From Microbacterium murale (GTDB lineage Bacteria; Actinomycetota; Actinomycetes; Actinomycetales; Microbacteriaceae): a stretch of 64,000 nt of DNA. The stretch spans positions 620,001 through 684,000 of the forward strand of contig NZ_BMCM01000001.1 in NCBI RefSeq assembly GCF_014635185.1, written 5' to 3'. The notes below the pieces were generated by a model. It had not been told where the DNA came from. It was given only the letters and a program-made list of their open reading frames with translations, and ran no database searches. Made by a program: the position numbers and the translations under genes. Each line of letters starts with the position of its first letter. The first letter of the stretch is position 1. Of this stretch, positions 9,266-18,246 are shown one piece after another.

Positions 9266-10720
9266 ATGTCGTTCTTCACACAGGACACCTGGCACGGCCG
9301 CGGATACCTCGGCGGCTGGATTCACTTCGATCAGACCGCGAAGGTCACGTCGCCGTCGACCGGCGAAGTGCTCGCCGAGATCGGCATGGGCAGCCCGGCG
9401 GAGATGACCGAGGCGATCGAGAGGGCGGATGCCGCGCAGCGCGACTGGGCCGCCTTGCCTGCCGAGCGACGCGCCGCCGTCATGCGCAGGGCGGCCGCGC
9501 TGCTCGAACAGCACGGCAGCGTCCTCAGCGACTGGCTCATCGATGAGGCAGGATCCGCGCAGGGCAAGGCCGCCTTCGAAGTCGGTCTCGTCACCGCCGA
9601 GCTGCATCTGGCCGCTGCGACCGCCATGATGCCCTACGGCGAGCTGCTCACCTCATCGCTTCCCCGGCTGAGCATGGCGCGCCGCCGCCCCGTCGGAACG
9701 GTCGGGGTGATCTCGCCGTTCAACTTCCCGACGATCCTCGCCGCGCGTTCGGTGTTCCCCGCACTCGCCCTCGGCAACGCGGTGGTGCTCAAACCCGATC
9801 CCCGCACCGCGGTCTCCGGCGGGCTGTTCCTCGCCGCACTCCTCGAGGAGGCCGGGTTGCCCGCCGGCGTGTTCGCCGTCGTCCCCGGCGGCGTGGACAC
9901 GGCATCCGTGCTGATCGACCACCCGGCTGTGCCGGTGATCTCATTCACCGGATCGACTCAGGCCGGCCGAGCGATCGGCGAGCGCGCCGGACGCAACCTG
10001 AAACGCGCGCATCTCGAGCTCGGCGGCAACAACGCCATGATCGTGATGCCGGATGTGGATGTGGCCGCCGCAGCCTCCGCCGGCGCCTGGGGCTCATTCC
10101 TGCATCAGGGGCAGATCTGCATGACGACCGGCCGTCACCTCGTGCACGCAGATGTCTACGACGAGTACTCCGAGCGTCTCGCTGCGAAGGCGAACAGCCT
10201 CACGGCGGCCGATCCGTCGACCGGTGCCCCGCTCGGTCCGATCATCGATGCCGGTCAGCGCGACCGGATCCACGATCTGGTGACGGCGACGACTGATGCC
10301 GGAGCCACCCTGCTGGCCGGCGGCGAGTACACCGACCTCTTCTACCAGCCGACAGTACTCGGCGACGTGCGGACCGATCACCCCGCCTACGCCCAGGAGG
10401 TGTTCGGGCCCGTAGCGCCGCTGCTGCGCTTCGAAGACCTCGACGAGGCGATCGATCTGGTCAACGCCAACGAGTACGGTCTGTCGGTCGCGATCCTCGC
10501 CGGCGACGCCTTCCGGACGTACGAACTCGCGGAGCGCATCGACGCCGGCATCCTGCACATCAACGACCAGACCGTGGACGACGAATCGCAGGCCCCGTTC
10601 GGCGGTACCGGGGCGTCCGGCACCGGCGCGCGCTTCGGCGGTCACGCCGCCAATATCGAGGCCTTCACCGACACCCAGTGGGTGACCATGCAGTCCCGCA
10701 TCCAGCAATACCCGTTCTGA
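9266..10720 (+). CDS. Aldehyde dehydrogenase, benzaldehyde/vanillin type
   Basis: This 484-residue cytoplasmic NAD(P)-dependent enzyme oxidises an aldehyde to its acid. The catalytic Glu lies in LELGGNN and the nucleophilic Cys in HQGQICMTTGRH; the nucleotide-binding region has ISPFNFPTILAARS and SFTGSTQAGR. The overall pattern, including the ending QYPF, is that of benzaldehyde or vanillin dehydrogenases rather than acetaldehyde enzymes. A clear paralogue sits at 61807-63258. It is the first gene of an operon with a ribose-type ABC importer, which suggests the imported compound yields an aromatic aldehyde; that is inference. Confidence 0.88.
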   Translation: MSFFTQDTWHGRGYLGGWIHFDQTAKVTSPSTGEVLAEIGMGSPAEMTEAIERADAAQRDWAALPAERRAAVMRRAAALLEQHGSVLSDWLIDEAGSAQGKAAFEVGLVTAELHLAAATAMMPYGELLTSSLPRLSMARRRPVGTVGVISPFNFPTILAARSVFPALALGNAVVLKPDPRTAVSGGLFLAALLEEAGLPAGVFAVVPGGVDTASVLIDHPAVPVISFTGSTQAGRAIGERAGRNLKRAHLELGGNNAMIVMPDVDVAAAASAGAWGSFLHQGQICMTTGRHLVHADVYDEYSERLAAKANSLTAADPSTGAPLGPIIDAGQRDRIHDLVTATTDAGATLLAGGEYTDLFYQPTVLGDVRTDHPAYAQEVFGPVAPLLRFEDLDEAIDLVNANEYGLSVAILAGDAFRTYELAERIDAGILHINDQTVDDESQAPFGGTGASGTGARFGGHAANIEAFTDTQWVTMQSRIQQYPF

Positions 10721-10763
10721 CCCGCCCGAGATCACAGCAACATCGATGAGAGGAAGTGCGAAG

Positions 10764-11909
10764 ATGCACCGTCCAACCCGAAAGATCCTGCGCTCTGCCG
10801 CAGTCGTCACCGTCGGAGCCCTGCTCCTGACGTCCTGTTCGAGCACACTCGACGATGAACCCGTCGAGCCCGACGCCGACGGCGACTCCAGCGCGGCCGT
10901 CGAGGCAGCGAACGAGTTCCTGGAGCCGTGGCTCGGCGGCGCCGAGAAGAACCTGCTGATCGATGAGCCGTTGAGCGAGCCCATCGCGCCCGGCACCCAT
11001 GTGGTCTACCTCGACGTGGGCACCCCGGTGAGCGCGGTGATGTGGGACAACCTGCAGGAACCGGCACAGCTTCTCGGCCTCGACCTCGAGCGTGTCGAGA
11101 CCGGCCGTGACGCGCAGAGCATCAACGCGGCTATGAACACCGTCGTCGAGCTCGAACCGGACGGGGTGATCAACATCACCCTCGACCCGATCTTCTTCGA
11201 AGGTCAGATCGCGCAGCTCGAAGCGCTCGGAGTTCCAGTGGCCAGCGGATCGGTGATGAACACGGTCGAGTTCGGGCTGCCCGAGGCGTTCAACGGCCCC
11301 GACTGGATGACCATGAACGGGGAGGTGCTGGGCGCTGCCGCGATCTCGCGCTCCGGAGGCGCGAGCGAGTTCGTCTTCTACAACGTCCCCGAGTTCCCGT
11401 TCTCGTCCTACGAACTCGATGGCGTCAAGAGCCGCATCTCCGACCTCTGCCCCGACTGCACACTGCGTGTGGTCGACATCCCGATCGCCGAGCTCGGCTC
11501 GACGGCATCCGACCGGGTCGTCAGCGATCTGCAGGCCAACCCCGGCACGGAGTACTTCATCGCCGCAGTCGACGAGGTGCAGATCGGCCTGCCGCAGAAG
11601 CTGTCGCTCGCCGGGCTCGATGTCGACGGCATCGCGATGTGGCCGGCACCGCCGAACTACGAACAGCTCGCAGCGGGCGATCAGGATGCCACGCTCTCGG
11701 TGGATCTGAACCTGATGATGTGGACCGTGCTCGATCAGCTTCTGCGCGAGATGAACGGCCAGGAGTACGAATGGCCGGACACCCTCACCCGGGCGTCGAC
11801 GCTGACCCGCATCACCGATGAGGAGAACGCCCCGGAGGATCCGGTGCTCGGCTACGTCGCCATCGACGACTTCCGGGATCGCTTCGCCGCGAACTGGCTC
11901 GTCGACTGA
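10764..11909 (+). CDS. ABC transporter substrate-binding lipoprotein (type I, ribose-like)
   Basis: This 381-residue protein has a lipoprotein signal ending in LLTSC (Cys 25) followed by an acidic linker and a type I periplasmic-binding fold of the Peripla_BP_4 group. I chose the second ATG (10764) because GAGAGGAAG sits at the right distance; an upstream in-frame ATG overlaps that ribosome-binding site. The group is classed as sugar-binding, but members next to aromatic genes can bind other compounds. A stable hairpin follows the gene. Confidence 0.85.
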   Translation: MHRPTRKILRSAAVVTVGALLLTSCSSTLDDEPVEPDADGDSSAAVEAANEFLEPWLGGAEKNLLIDEPLSEPIAPGTHVVYLDVGTPVSAVMWDNLQEPAQLLGLDLERVETGRDAQSINAAMNTVVELEPDGVINITLDPIFFEGQIAQLEALGVPVASGSVMNTVEFGLPEAFNGPDWMTMNGEVLGAAAISRSGGASEFVFYNVPEFPFSSYELDGVKSRISDLCPDCTLRVVDIPIAELGSTASDRVVSDLQANPGTEYFIAAVDEVQIGLPQKLSLAGLDVDGIAMWPAPPNYEQLAAGDQDATLSVDLNLMMWTVLDQLLREMNGQEYEWPDTLTRASTLTRITDEENAPEDPVLGYVAIDDFRDRFAANWLVD

Positions 11910-11915
11910 TCGACG

Positions 11916-11944
11916 GTGTGGGGCGCACATCCGGCGCCCCACAC
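11916..11944 (+). terminator. Intercistronic hairpin in the ABC importer operon
   Basis: GTGTGGGGCGC (11916-11926) and GCGCCCCACAC (11934-11944) form a perfect 11-base stem with a 7-base loop. There is no T run. Placed between the binding-protein gene and the ATPase gene, it may stabilise the upstream message or reduce transcription of the membrane-complex genes. Confidence 0.65.
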
Positions 11945-11966
11945 CACACCCCTCGAAAGGACACCT

Positions 11967-13442
11967 GTGTCTGAAGATCTGTCACAGCCGCTGCTGCATG
12001 TCTCCGGCCTGCTGAAGGCATTCCCCGGCCTCACCGCGCTCGACCACGTCGACCTCGACGTGCGCTCCGGCGAGATCGTCGCGATCGTCGGACACAACGG
12101 GTCAGGCAAGTCGACGCTGATGAAGATCCTCGCCGGTGTCTACACCGCGGATGCCGGCGTGATCGAGACCGCGCACGGCACAGAACTGCACTTCATCCAC
12201 CAGGATCTCGCGCTGATCGGGCAGCTGTCGGCGAGCGAGAACCTCGCCCTGCATCGCGGCGAAGGCGCAGCTGCGCTCTCCCCCTATCGCGACCGTCAGC
12301 TGACCGAGCGCGCACGAGAACTGATCGCTCGCTTCGGCCCGGTGTTCGACGTCACCTGCCCTCTGAGTGCACTCACGCCCGCGCAGCGCGCTGTGGTCGC
12401 GATCAGCCGAGCGATGGACGGCTGGACGCATTCACGCAACGTCCTCTTCCTCGACGAACCCACCGAATCCCTGCATCGCGGCGAGGTCGATGTGCTGTTC
12501 GAGGCCGTACGCCGACTCGCTGCCGAAGGTGCGGGAATCGTGTTCGTCTCACACCGGCTGGACGAGGTGCGCTCCCTCGCCCATCGCATCGTCGGACTGC
12601 GCGACGGCAAGAAGGTCGCTGACCGGCCGACCGCCGAGATGGACGAGTCTCACCTCATCGAGATCGTCACCGGTGTCGAGCCGGCAGCCGCTGCCGAGCG
12701 CCCGATCCGTGAACGCGGAGCGGCGGCATTGCAGGTACGAGGATTACGCGGCGGCTCGGTCGAGTCGATCGACCTCGTACTGCACGCCGGGGAGATCGTC
12801 GGCGTCGCCGGAACACTCGGATCCGGTCGCGAAGCGGTGCCGTCGCTTCTGTACGGCGCGACGGACGCCGACGCCGACGAGTATGTCGTCGCAGGCCTCG
12901 ACTACCCGCATCCCACTCCCGCGCTGAGCTTGACGCACGGGATCGCCTTCGCACCTGCCGATCGCGGCCGGCTGGCGATCATCCGTGACCTCAATGCCCG
13001 CGAGAACTTCACCCTCCCGCATCTCGCCCGCACCCGCAGAGCGTTCGCTCCCATCTCGGGCACCGAACGCGCAGAGACCGTCGCGGCGTTCGCTGAGTAC
13101 GACGTGCGTCCGGCCCGCACCGAACAGCGCATCTCGCTGTTCAGCGGCGGCAACCAGCAGAAGATCGTGATGGCGAAGTCGATGCACCAGCGCCCGAACG
13201 TGCTGCTGCTCGACGAGCCGACCCAGGGCGTCGACGTCGGCGCAAAAGCCGCGATCTACGCGGCGATCGACCGCGGAGCCGCCGCCGGCACAGCGGTGCT
13301 GGTCAGCTCGTCCGACGCCAAAGAGCTCGCCCTGCTCTGCGACCGCGTGATCGTCATGCGCGACGGCCGCGTGGGGGCCGAGCTCACGGGCGGCGCGCTC
13401 ACCGAGCGGCGGCTCGTCGCCGAAGCTTACGGGCTGCCCTGA
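11967..13442 (+). CDS. ABC transporter ATP-binding protein (RbsA-like, two ATPase domains)
   Basis: This 491-residue protein has two nucleotide-binding domains. The first has Walker A GHNGSGKST, and SALTPAQRAVVAISRAMD in place of the usual LSGGQ signature. The second has lost a normal Walker A (GTLGSGREAV) but keeps FSGGNQQKIVMAKSM and LLLDEPTQGVDVGAK. This asymmetry is normal for RbsA/MglA-type importers. I start it at the GTG at 11967, which has GAAAGGA six bases upstream; an earlier in-frame ATG lies inside the hairpin. It energises the permease encoded next. Confidence 0.9.
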   Translation: MSEDLSQPLLHVSGLLKAFPGLTALDHVDLDVRSGEIVAIVGHNGSGKSTLMKILAGVYTADAGVIETAHGTELHFIHQDLALIGQLSASENLALHRGEGAAALSPYRDRQLTERARELIARFGPVFDVTCPLSALTPAQRAVVAISRAMDGWTHSRNVLFLDEPTESLHRGEVDVLFEAVRRLAAEGAGIVFVSHRLDEVRSLAHRIVGLRDGKKVADRPTAEMDESHLIEIVTGVEPAAAAERPIRERGAAALQVRGLRGGSVESIDLVLHAGEIVGVAGTLGSGREAVPSLLYGATDADADEYVVAGLDYPHPTPALSLTHGIAFAPADRGRLAIIRDLNARENFTLPHLARTRRAFAPISGTERAETVAAFAEYDVRPARTEQRISLFSGGNQQKIVMAKSMHQRPNVLLLDEPTQGVDVGAKAAIYAAIDRGAAAGTAVLVSSSDAKELALLCDRVIVMRDGRVGAELTGGALTERRLVAEAYGLP

Positions 13443-13494
13443 CCGGCAGCATCCACCTGCCCAGACCTGAAACCGCCGCCCCGAAGGAGCCCCC

Positions 13495-14514
13495 GTGTCC
13501 GTGACCCGAGCCGACATCGCCCACGCGCTGTCGTTCCGCAACATCAGCGCTCTCTACATCTTCGCGATCCTCTTCATCGTGTTCTCACTGTGGATCCCGG
13601 AGAAGTTCCTGCAGCCGGGTGTGTGGCGCTCGCTGCTGGATGCCGAGGCGCTGACCGGCATCGCCGCGCTCGCAGCCCTGATCCCCCTCACCGCCGGCGC
13701 CCTCAACCTCGCGATCGGCGCACAGGTCGGGTTCTGCGCCATCCTGTCTGCGTTCCTGCTCGGCAAGATCCACATGCCGATCGTCCTGCAGTTGCCGGCA
13801 GTCATCGTGGTGGGTGGGCTGATCGGACTCGTCACCGCGCTGGTGATCACACGCCTCAAGGTCGAGCCGATCATCGCGACGCTCGGCATGAGCTCGATCC
13901 TGCTCGCGGGAATGGCGTGGGTGTCCGGCAGTCAACAGATCCTCGGACTCGACCCCGCGTATCGCGAGATCGCCGCTGCCCAGTTCGCAGGCATCACGGT
14001 GCCGGTGTGGACGCTGCTGGGTGTCGCGATCGTCAGCTGGTACGTGCTGGAGCGGACTCCGGTCGGTCGCCGTCTCTACGCGGTCGGCTTCAACCCCGAG
14101 TCCGCACGTCTCGCCGGAATCGGGGTCGAGCGTCTGCAGATCGGAAGTCTCGTCGCAGGCGGCGCTCTCGCAGCGCTCGCCGGTGCGTTGCTCACCAGCC
14201 GTCTCAACGCCGGCGACCCGACGGTCGGACCGAGTTTTCTGCTCCCGGCGCTGACCGCGGTCTTCCTCGGATCGACGCAGTTCAAGGGCGGTCGGTTCAA
14301 TGTGCTCGGCACGATCGTCGCCATGTACGTTCTGGCCGTCGGGATCAAAGGGCTGCAGCTCGCGGGGTCTCCCCGCTGGGTCAACGACCTGTTCTACGGC
14401 CTCTCCTTGCTGCTGGCTGTCGCACTGTCGCAGTGGGAGAAGAGCTCGCGGCGCAGTTCGGCGATCGGCCGGGTGATCGGCGGAATGAAGCGGAAGACGA
14501 GGACGCCGTCCTGA
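13495..14514 (+). CDS. ABC transporter permease (RbsC-like)
   Basis: This 339-residue integral membrane protein has about ten helices and the branched-chain/ribose permease signatures TAGALNLAIGAQVGFCAI, AVGFNPESARLAGI and GDPTVGPSFLLPALTAVFLGSTQF. The start is GTG with GAAGGAG upstream. One permease gene is present, so a homodimer is expected, as for RbsC. Its stop codon is only four bases from the stop of the convergent extradiol dioxygenase gene. Confidence 0.9.
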   Translation: MSVTRADIAHALSFRNISALYIFAILFIVFSLWIPEKFLQPGVWRSLLDAEALTGIAALAALIPLTAGALNLAIGAQVGFCAILSAFLLGKIHMPIVLQLPAVIVVGGLIGLVTALVITRLKVEPIIATLGMSSILLAGMAWVSGSQQILGLDPAYREIAAAQFAGITVPVWTLLGVAIVSWYVLERTPVGRRLYAVGFNPESARLAGIGVERLQIGSLVAGGALAALAGALLTSRLNAGDPTVGPSFLLPALTAVFLGSTQFKGGRFNVLGTIVAMYVLAVGIKGLQLAGSPRWVNDLFYGLSLLLAVALSQWEKSSRRSSAIGRVIGGMKRKTRTPS

Positions 14515-14518
14515 GCGA

Positions 14519-15514
14519 TCAGTGCCCGCCCTCCATGGCCCTGCGGTCGATCTCCTCCTGGTTCTCGACATACGGAGTGCCATGGGTGTGGAAGGTCGGG
14601 ACAGTCTTCATCCCCCAGGCCTGGCCCTTGGCGCGCTCTGCCTGCGACCACTCCACCACGGGGGAGTCGGGATCCAGGATCAGGCGGGCCTGGGCGTTGG
14701 CGAACTCGATGCGGTTGCCGCCGGGCTCCCAGACGTAGAGGAAGAACGTCTGATTGATCGCGTGCTTGTAGGGTCCGTACTCGATGTGGATGCCGTTCTC
14801 GAGACAGATGTCGGCCGCCTTGAGAACGTCCTCACGCGAGTCCGGTGCGAACGCGAAGTGGTGGAACCGCCCTCGCTCCCCCGTCCAGTCGTCGGAGTAC
14901 ACCACGTCGTATGACTTCTGATGTAAGCGGAACCACCAGGCGCCGTAGCCGCCACCGTCGAGCTTCACCCGTTCGGACTCGCGCGCCATCATCACGTCGC
15001 GCCAGAATTCACCGGCGGCGTCCACGTCGCTGGTCAGGTAGTTGATGTGGTCCAGCCGCCGGGTGTTGATCCCGCGGCCCGGGTACGCCGACGCCTGGTT
15101 CTTCAGCGCAGGACGATCCTCGTCATCGGGCACATACTGCTCGGTGTCGTAGTACAGCGCCATGAGATGCCCATCGGGATCCTCGAACTCGAACGACCGC
15201 CCGACGCCGACCTCCGGCTCGCGCCAGCCGTGCCCGAGCCCCGTCTTCTCGATCGCCGCGACGCGACGTTCGAGCGCTTCCGGCGACGTCGTGCGGTAGA
15301 GCGTGCGCCCTACGCCGTTGGTTTCGGATGCCGTGAGCTTCAGCGAGTACACCTGATATTCGTCCCAGCACCGGAGGTAGGCGGAGTCGCCGACACGTGC
15401 CACCTCACGCATCGCGCAGATGTCGCGGAAGAAGTGCAGGCTCTCCTCGAACCTCGGCGTGAACAACTCGATCGCGCCGAGGTGGGCGAGATCGAAATTC
15501 TCTGCGACGGCCAT
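14519..15514 (-). CDS. Extradiol ring-cleavage dioxygenase, VOC family (catechol 2,3-dioxygenase-like)
   Basis: This 331-residue protein has two vicinal-oxygen-chelate domains. The C-terminal domain carries the 2-His-1-Glu iron site: LDHINYL, FHHFAF and GGNRIEFA, with YDVVYSDD just before the second His. This is the layout of type I extradiol dioxygenases that open catechols next to the hydroxyl groups. The start ATG at 15514 has GAGGAC upstream; a longer in-frame start exists but crosses the control region. It is divergent from a GntR gene and an ABC importer. No ring-fission hydrolase or tautomerase lies next to it, so the exact catechol is unclear. Confidence 0.82.
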   Translation of the reverse strand: MAVAENFDLAHLGAIELFTPRFEESLHFFRDICAMREVARVGDSAYLRCWDEYQVYSLKLTASETNGVGRTLYRTTSPEALERRVAAIEKTGLGHGWREPEVGVGRSFEFEDPDGHLMALYYDTEQYVPDDEDRPALKNQASAYPGRGINTRRLDHINYLTSDVDAAGEFWRDVMMARESERVKLDGGGYGAWWFRLHQKSYDVVYSDDWTGERGRFHHFAFAPDSREDVLKAADICLENGIHIEYGPYKHAINQTFFLYVWEPGGNRIEFANAQARLILDPDSPVVEWSQAERAKGQAWGMKTVPTFHTHGTPYVENQEEIDRRAMEGGH

Positions 15515-15561
15515 GACGGGGGTCCTCTCTGACCTGGTCAATGTAGGGCCGCATCCGATAC

Positions 15562-15573
15562 ATTGTCAACAAT
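15562..15573. promoter_or_regulatory. Palindrome upstream of dioxygenase and GntR genes
   Basis: ATTGTCAACAAT has perfect 5-base arms around CA. It sits 48 bases upstream of the dioxygenase start and 101 upstream of the GntR start. It shares the TTGTCAA/TTATCAA core with two palindromes in front of the ABC importer operon at 16331-16362, so it is a good candidate for the GntR operator. Confidence 0.5.
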
Positions 15574-15673
15574 CTTGCTGACCTTGAAGCTGCGGAACGC
15601 AGGATGTTCTCGAGACCGCCGCCGCATTCGTGGTGCAGGATCGAGAGGACCATCACTCGAGAGGACACGTCCG

Positions 15674-16318
15674 GTGCCTGAGAATTCCGACGTTCGAAAT
15701 CAGCTGCGCGACGCGATCCTTCGCGGCGCCTACGCCCCGCGCCAGCGGCTCATCGAGGCCGATCTGGCAGCCGAGTTCAAAGCCAGCCGTTTCACCCTGC
15801 GCAACGCCCTCATCCAGCTCGAAGCCGAAGGGCTGGTCGAGTTGCAGCCGAATCGGGGAGCACGTGTTCGGGAGATCACCGTCGAGGAGGCCATCGAGAT
15901 CACGGAGATCCGACAATCGGTGGAAGCCCTCGTCGCCGCGCGAGCGGCTGAGCGGGTCACCGACGAGCAGATCGACTTCCTCCGCTCGCTCGGCGCCGAG
16001 ATGCGTGAGGCTGTCGATCGCAACGAGCTGATGCGCTATTCGGAACTCAACGCTTCGTTGCACGGCACACTTCGCGAGATCGCGCATCATGCGACGGCCG
16101 ATCGCGTGCTCACCCAACTGCATGGCCAGATGGTGCGCCACCAGTTCCGACTCTTCCTGCTCCCGGGCCGCCCCAGCACATCGCTTCCTGAGCACTTGGC
16201 CATCATCGACGGCGTCTGCGGGCGCGATCCGGAATCAGCGCGAAATGCGATGGTGGCTCACACCGGGAGCGTCATCACGACGCTGCGGTCGTTCGACGAC
16301 GCCGCAGCGTCCGTCTGA
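15674..16318 (+). CDS. GntR-family transcriptional regulator (FCD type)
   Basis: The winged-helix domain of this 214-residue regulator reads LRDAILRGAYAPRQRLIEADLA to SRFTLRNALIQLEAEGLVELQPNRGARV, and a helical FCD effector domain follows. Such regulators usually repress catabolic genes and respond to an organic acid. The GTG at 15674 follows GAGAGGACA; upstream in-frame codons lie in the divergent control region. It sits between the dioxygenase gene and the NitT/TauT-type importer and probably controls both. Confidence 0.85.
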   Translation: MPENSDVRNQLRDAILRGAYAPRQRLIEADLAAEFKASRFTLRNALIQLEAEGLVELQPNRGARVREITVEEAIEITEIRQSVEALVAARAAERVTDEQIDFLRSLGAEMREAVDRNELMRYSELNASLHGTLREIAHHATADRVLTQLHGQMVRHQFRLFLLPGRPSTSLPEHLAIIDGVCGRDPESARNAMVAHTGSVITTLRSFDDAAASV

Positions 16319-16330
16319 ACAGATCGACTC

Positions 16331-16362
16331 AGATTGTTATCAATCTCGTCAACGTAATTGAC
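16331..16362. promoter_or_regulatory. Two palindromes before the ABC importer operon
   Basis: AGATTGTTATCAATCT (16331-16346, 6-base arms) is followed at once by GTCAACGTAATTGAC (16348-16362, 5-base arms). Both resemble the palindrome at 15562 and lie about 85-115 bases before the binding-protein start, as expected for an operator of the neighbouring GntR protein. Confidence 0.5.
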
Positions 16363-16447
16363 AACGACGTCACGGCGTGGGTACCGTCAGGCACATCGGC
16401 GGCACAGCAGCCCTCGATGACCCGAACCATTGACACGACGGAGTGAC

Positions 16448-17422
16448 ATGAAAAAGGCAGGCTTCTTCGCCCTCGCGGCGATCACCGCTCTGGTTCTGAG
16501 CGGATGCACCGACTCGGACGCCCCGGCAGACGGCGGCGCCGACGACGGAGACTCCGGCAGCTCGGCGGAGCTGACTCCGGTCACGGTCGGGGTCATCCCG
16601 ATCGCCGACACCGCCGCGATCTACCTCGGCGACGATCAGGGCTTCTTCGAAGACGAGGGCCTCGACCTCACGATCGAGACAGCTACCGGTGGCGCCGCGA
16701 TCGTGCCGGCCGTCGTCTCCGGCGACTACCAGTTCGGCTTCAGCAACACGCTGTCGCTCATGGTCGCCGCCGATCAGGGGCTCGACATCAAGATGGTCAG
16801 CTCCGCAGTCGCCACGACGGGCGACACGAGCAAGGACATGGGCGCGGTCATCACGAAGGCCGACTCCGGCATCTCCAGCCCCGCAGATCTCGCCGGCAAG
16901 ACCGTGTCGAGCAACAGCGTCGGCAACATCAACGACACCGTTGTGCGCACTGTCGTCGATGAGGCGGGTGGAGACTCCTCGACGATCGAGTTCGTCGAGG
17001 TGCCGTTCCCGGACGCGATCGCCGCCGTCGAGAACGATCAGGTCGATGCCGCGTTCGTCGTGGAGCCGTTCATCACCTCTGCGCTGGATGCCGGCCTCGA
17101 GGTCGTGAGCTACGCGTACGCCGAGTTCGACCCGAAGCTCGACATCGCCGCGTACTTCGCGCTCGGCGACGTCGACCCCGACCTGCTGGAGAAGTTCCAG
17201 ACGGCGATGACGAAGTCGCTCGAGTACGCCGATGCGAACCCGGATGCTGTCCGCGAGATCATGGCGACCTACACGAAGACCGACCCGGCGGTGCTGGCGG
17301 AGATCACTCTGCCCAAGTACCCGACCGAGATGGATCGCGCCTCGATCGAGAAGCTCGCCGCGGCGGCGCAGGAGTACGGCGTGCTCAAGGCCGAACCGGA
17401 CTTCGACAACCTGCTGCCGTGA
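16448..17422 (+). CDS. ABC transporter substrate-binding lipoprotein (NitT/TauT, NMT1-like)
   Basis: This 324-residue protein has a lipoprotein signal ending in LVLSGC (Cys 20), an acidic linker and an NMT1/SsuA-like type II binding domain, with GVIPIADTAAIYLGDDQGFFEDEGLDL and ATGGAAIVPAVVSGDYQFGF. Relatives bind sulfonates, nitrate, thiamine precursors or aromatic acids. The ATG at 16448 is chosen because the signal peptide begins there. It is the first gene of a four-gene importer operon whose later genes overlap one another. Confidence 0.87.
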   Translation: MKKAGFFALAAITALVLSGCTDSDAPADGGADDGDSGSSAELTPVTVGVIPIADTAAIYLGDDQGFFEDEGLDLTIETATGGAAIVPAVVSGDYQFGFSNTLSLMVAADQGLDIKMVSSAVATTGDTSKDMGAVITKADSGISSPADLAGKTVSSNSVGNINDTVVRTVVDEAGGDSSTIEFVEVPFPDAIAAVENDQVDAAFVVEPFITSALDAGLEVVSYAYAEFDPKLDIAAYFALGDVDPDLLEKFQTAMTKSLEYADANPDAVREIMATYTKTDPAVLAEITLPKYPTEMDRASIEKLAAAAQEYGVLKAEPDFDNLLP

Positions 17423-18246
17423 CAGCTGTCATCAACACTCTGACGGAGGTGCGGCGGCTGCGTCGTCGCACCTCGTCGGGGAGCGGCATGGTGCTCGGGG
17501 CGATCGGGGTGATCGGTTTCCTCGGCATCTGGGAAGCCGTCTCGCGGCTGGGCCTGGTCAGCTCCCGATTCGTGCCGCCGGCCAGCGAGGTGCTCGTCCG
17601 CTTCGGCACGTACGTGGTCGACAAGGCATTCTGGCGCGACGCCGGCTCGACCATGCTCAGCTGGTCGCTCGGCCTGCTCATCGCCGTCGTCGCCGGCACT
17701 GTGCTCGGGTTCCTGATCGGCTCGAGCAGGTTCCTCGAGCGATTCACGCACTCGACGATCGAGTTCCTCCGCCCGGTGCCATCCGTCGCCCTGATCCCGC
17801 TCGCTGTGCTGCTGTTCGGCACCAAGATCCAGGCCGGACTCCTGCTGATCGTGTACGCCGCGTTCTGGCAGGTGCTCCTGCAGGTCATCTACGGCGCGAA
17901 GGACGTCGACCCGGTCGCCGATGCCACCGCGCGCAGCTATGGTCTCAGCCGGTTCCAGCGCATCCGCCACGTCATGTGGCCGACGGCACTGCCGTACCTG
18001 ATGACCGGCATCCGCCTCGCCGCCGCCGTCGCGCTGATCCTCGCGATCACCGCTGAGCTCATCATCGGCACTCCCGGCCTCGGCAAGCAGATCGCGGAGA
18101 CGCGCGAGGGCGGAGACATCACAGGCATGTACGCCCTGATCCTCGCCACAGGGCTCATCGGCGTCGCGATCAACCTCGTCGTGCGATTCGTCGAGCGCCG
18201 CGTGCTCGTGTGGCACACCTCGGTGCGGATGGAGGCAGTCGGATGA
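17419..18246 (+). CDS. ABC transporter permease (NitT/TauT)
   Basis: This 275-residue inner-membrane protein has six or so helices and the BPD permease EAA-type loop DPVADATARSYGLSRFQRIRHVMWPTALPYLMTGIRLA. It starts with GTG overlapping the binding-protein stop. Two different permease genes follow each other here, so the importer is probably a heterodimer, unlike the usual SsuC or TauC homodimer. Confidence 0.9.
   Translation: MTAVINTLTEVRRLRRRTSSGSGMVLGAIGVIGFLGIWEAVSRLGLVSSRFVPPASEVLVRFGTYVVDKAFWRDAGSTMLSWSLGLLIAVVAGTVLGFLIGSSRFLERFTHSTIEFLRPVPSVALIPLAVLLFGTKIQAGLLLIVYAAFWQVLLQVIYGAKDVDPVADATARSYGLSRFQRIRHVMWPTALPYLMTGIRLAAAVALILAITAELIIGTPGLGKQIAETREGGDITGMYALILATGLIGVAINLVVRFVERRVLVWHTSVRMEAVG

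Noticed and set aside
10746..10763. Upstream ATG as start of the binding protein
   Set aside because: It lies on the ribosome-binding sequence and would place residues before a normal lipoprotein signal.
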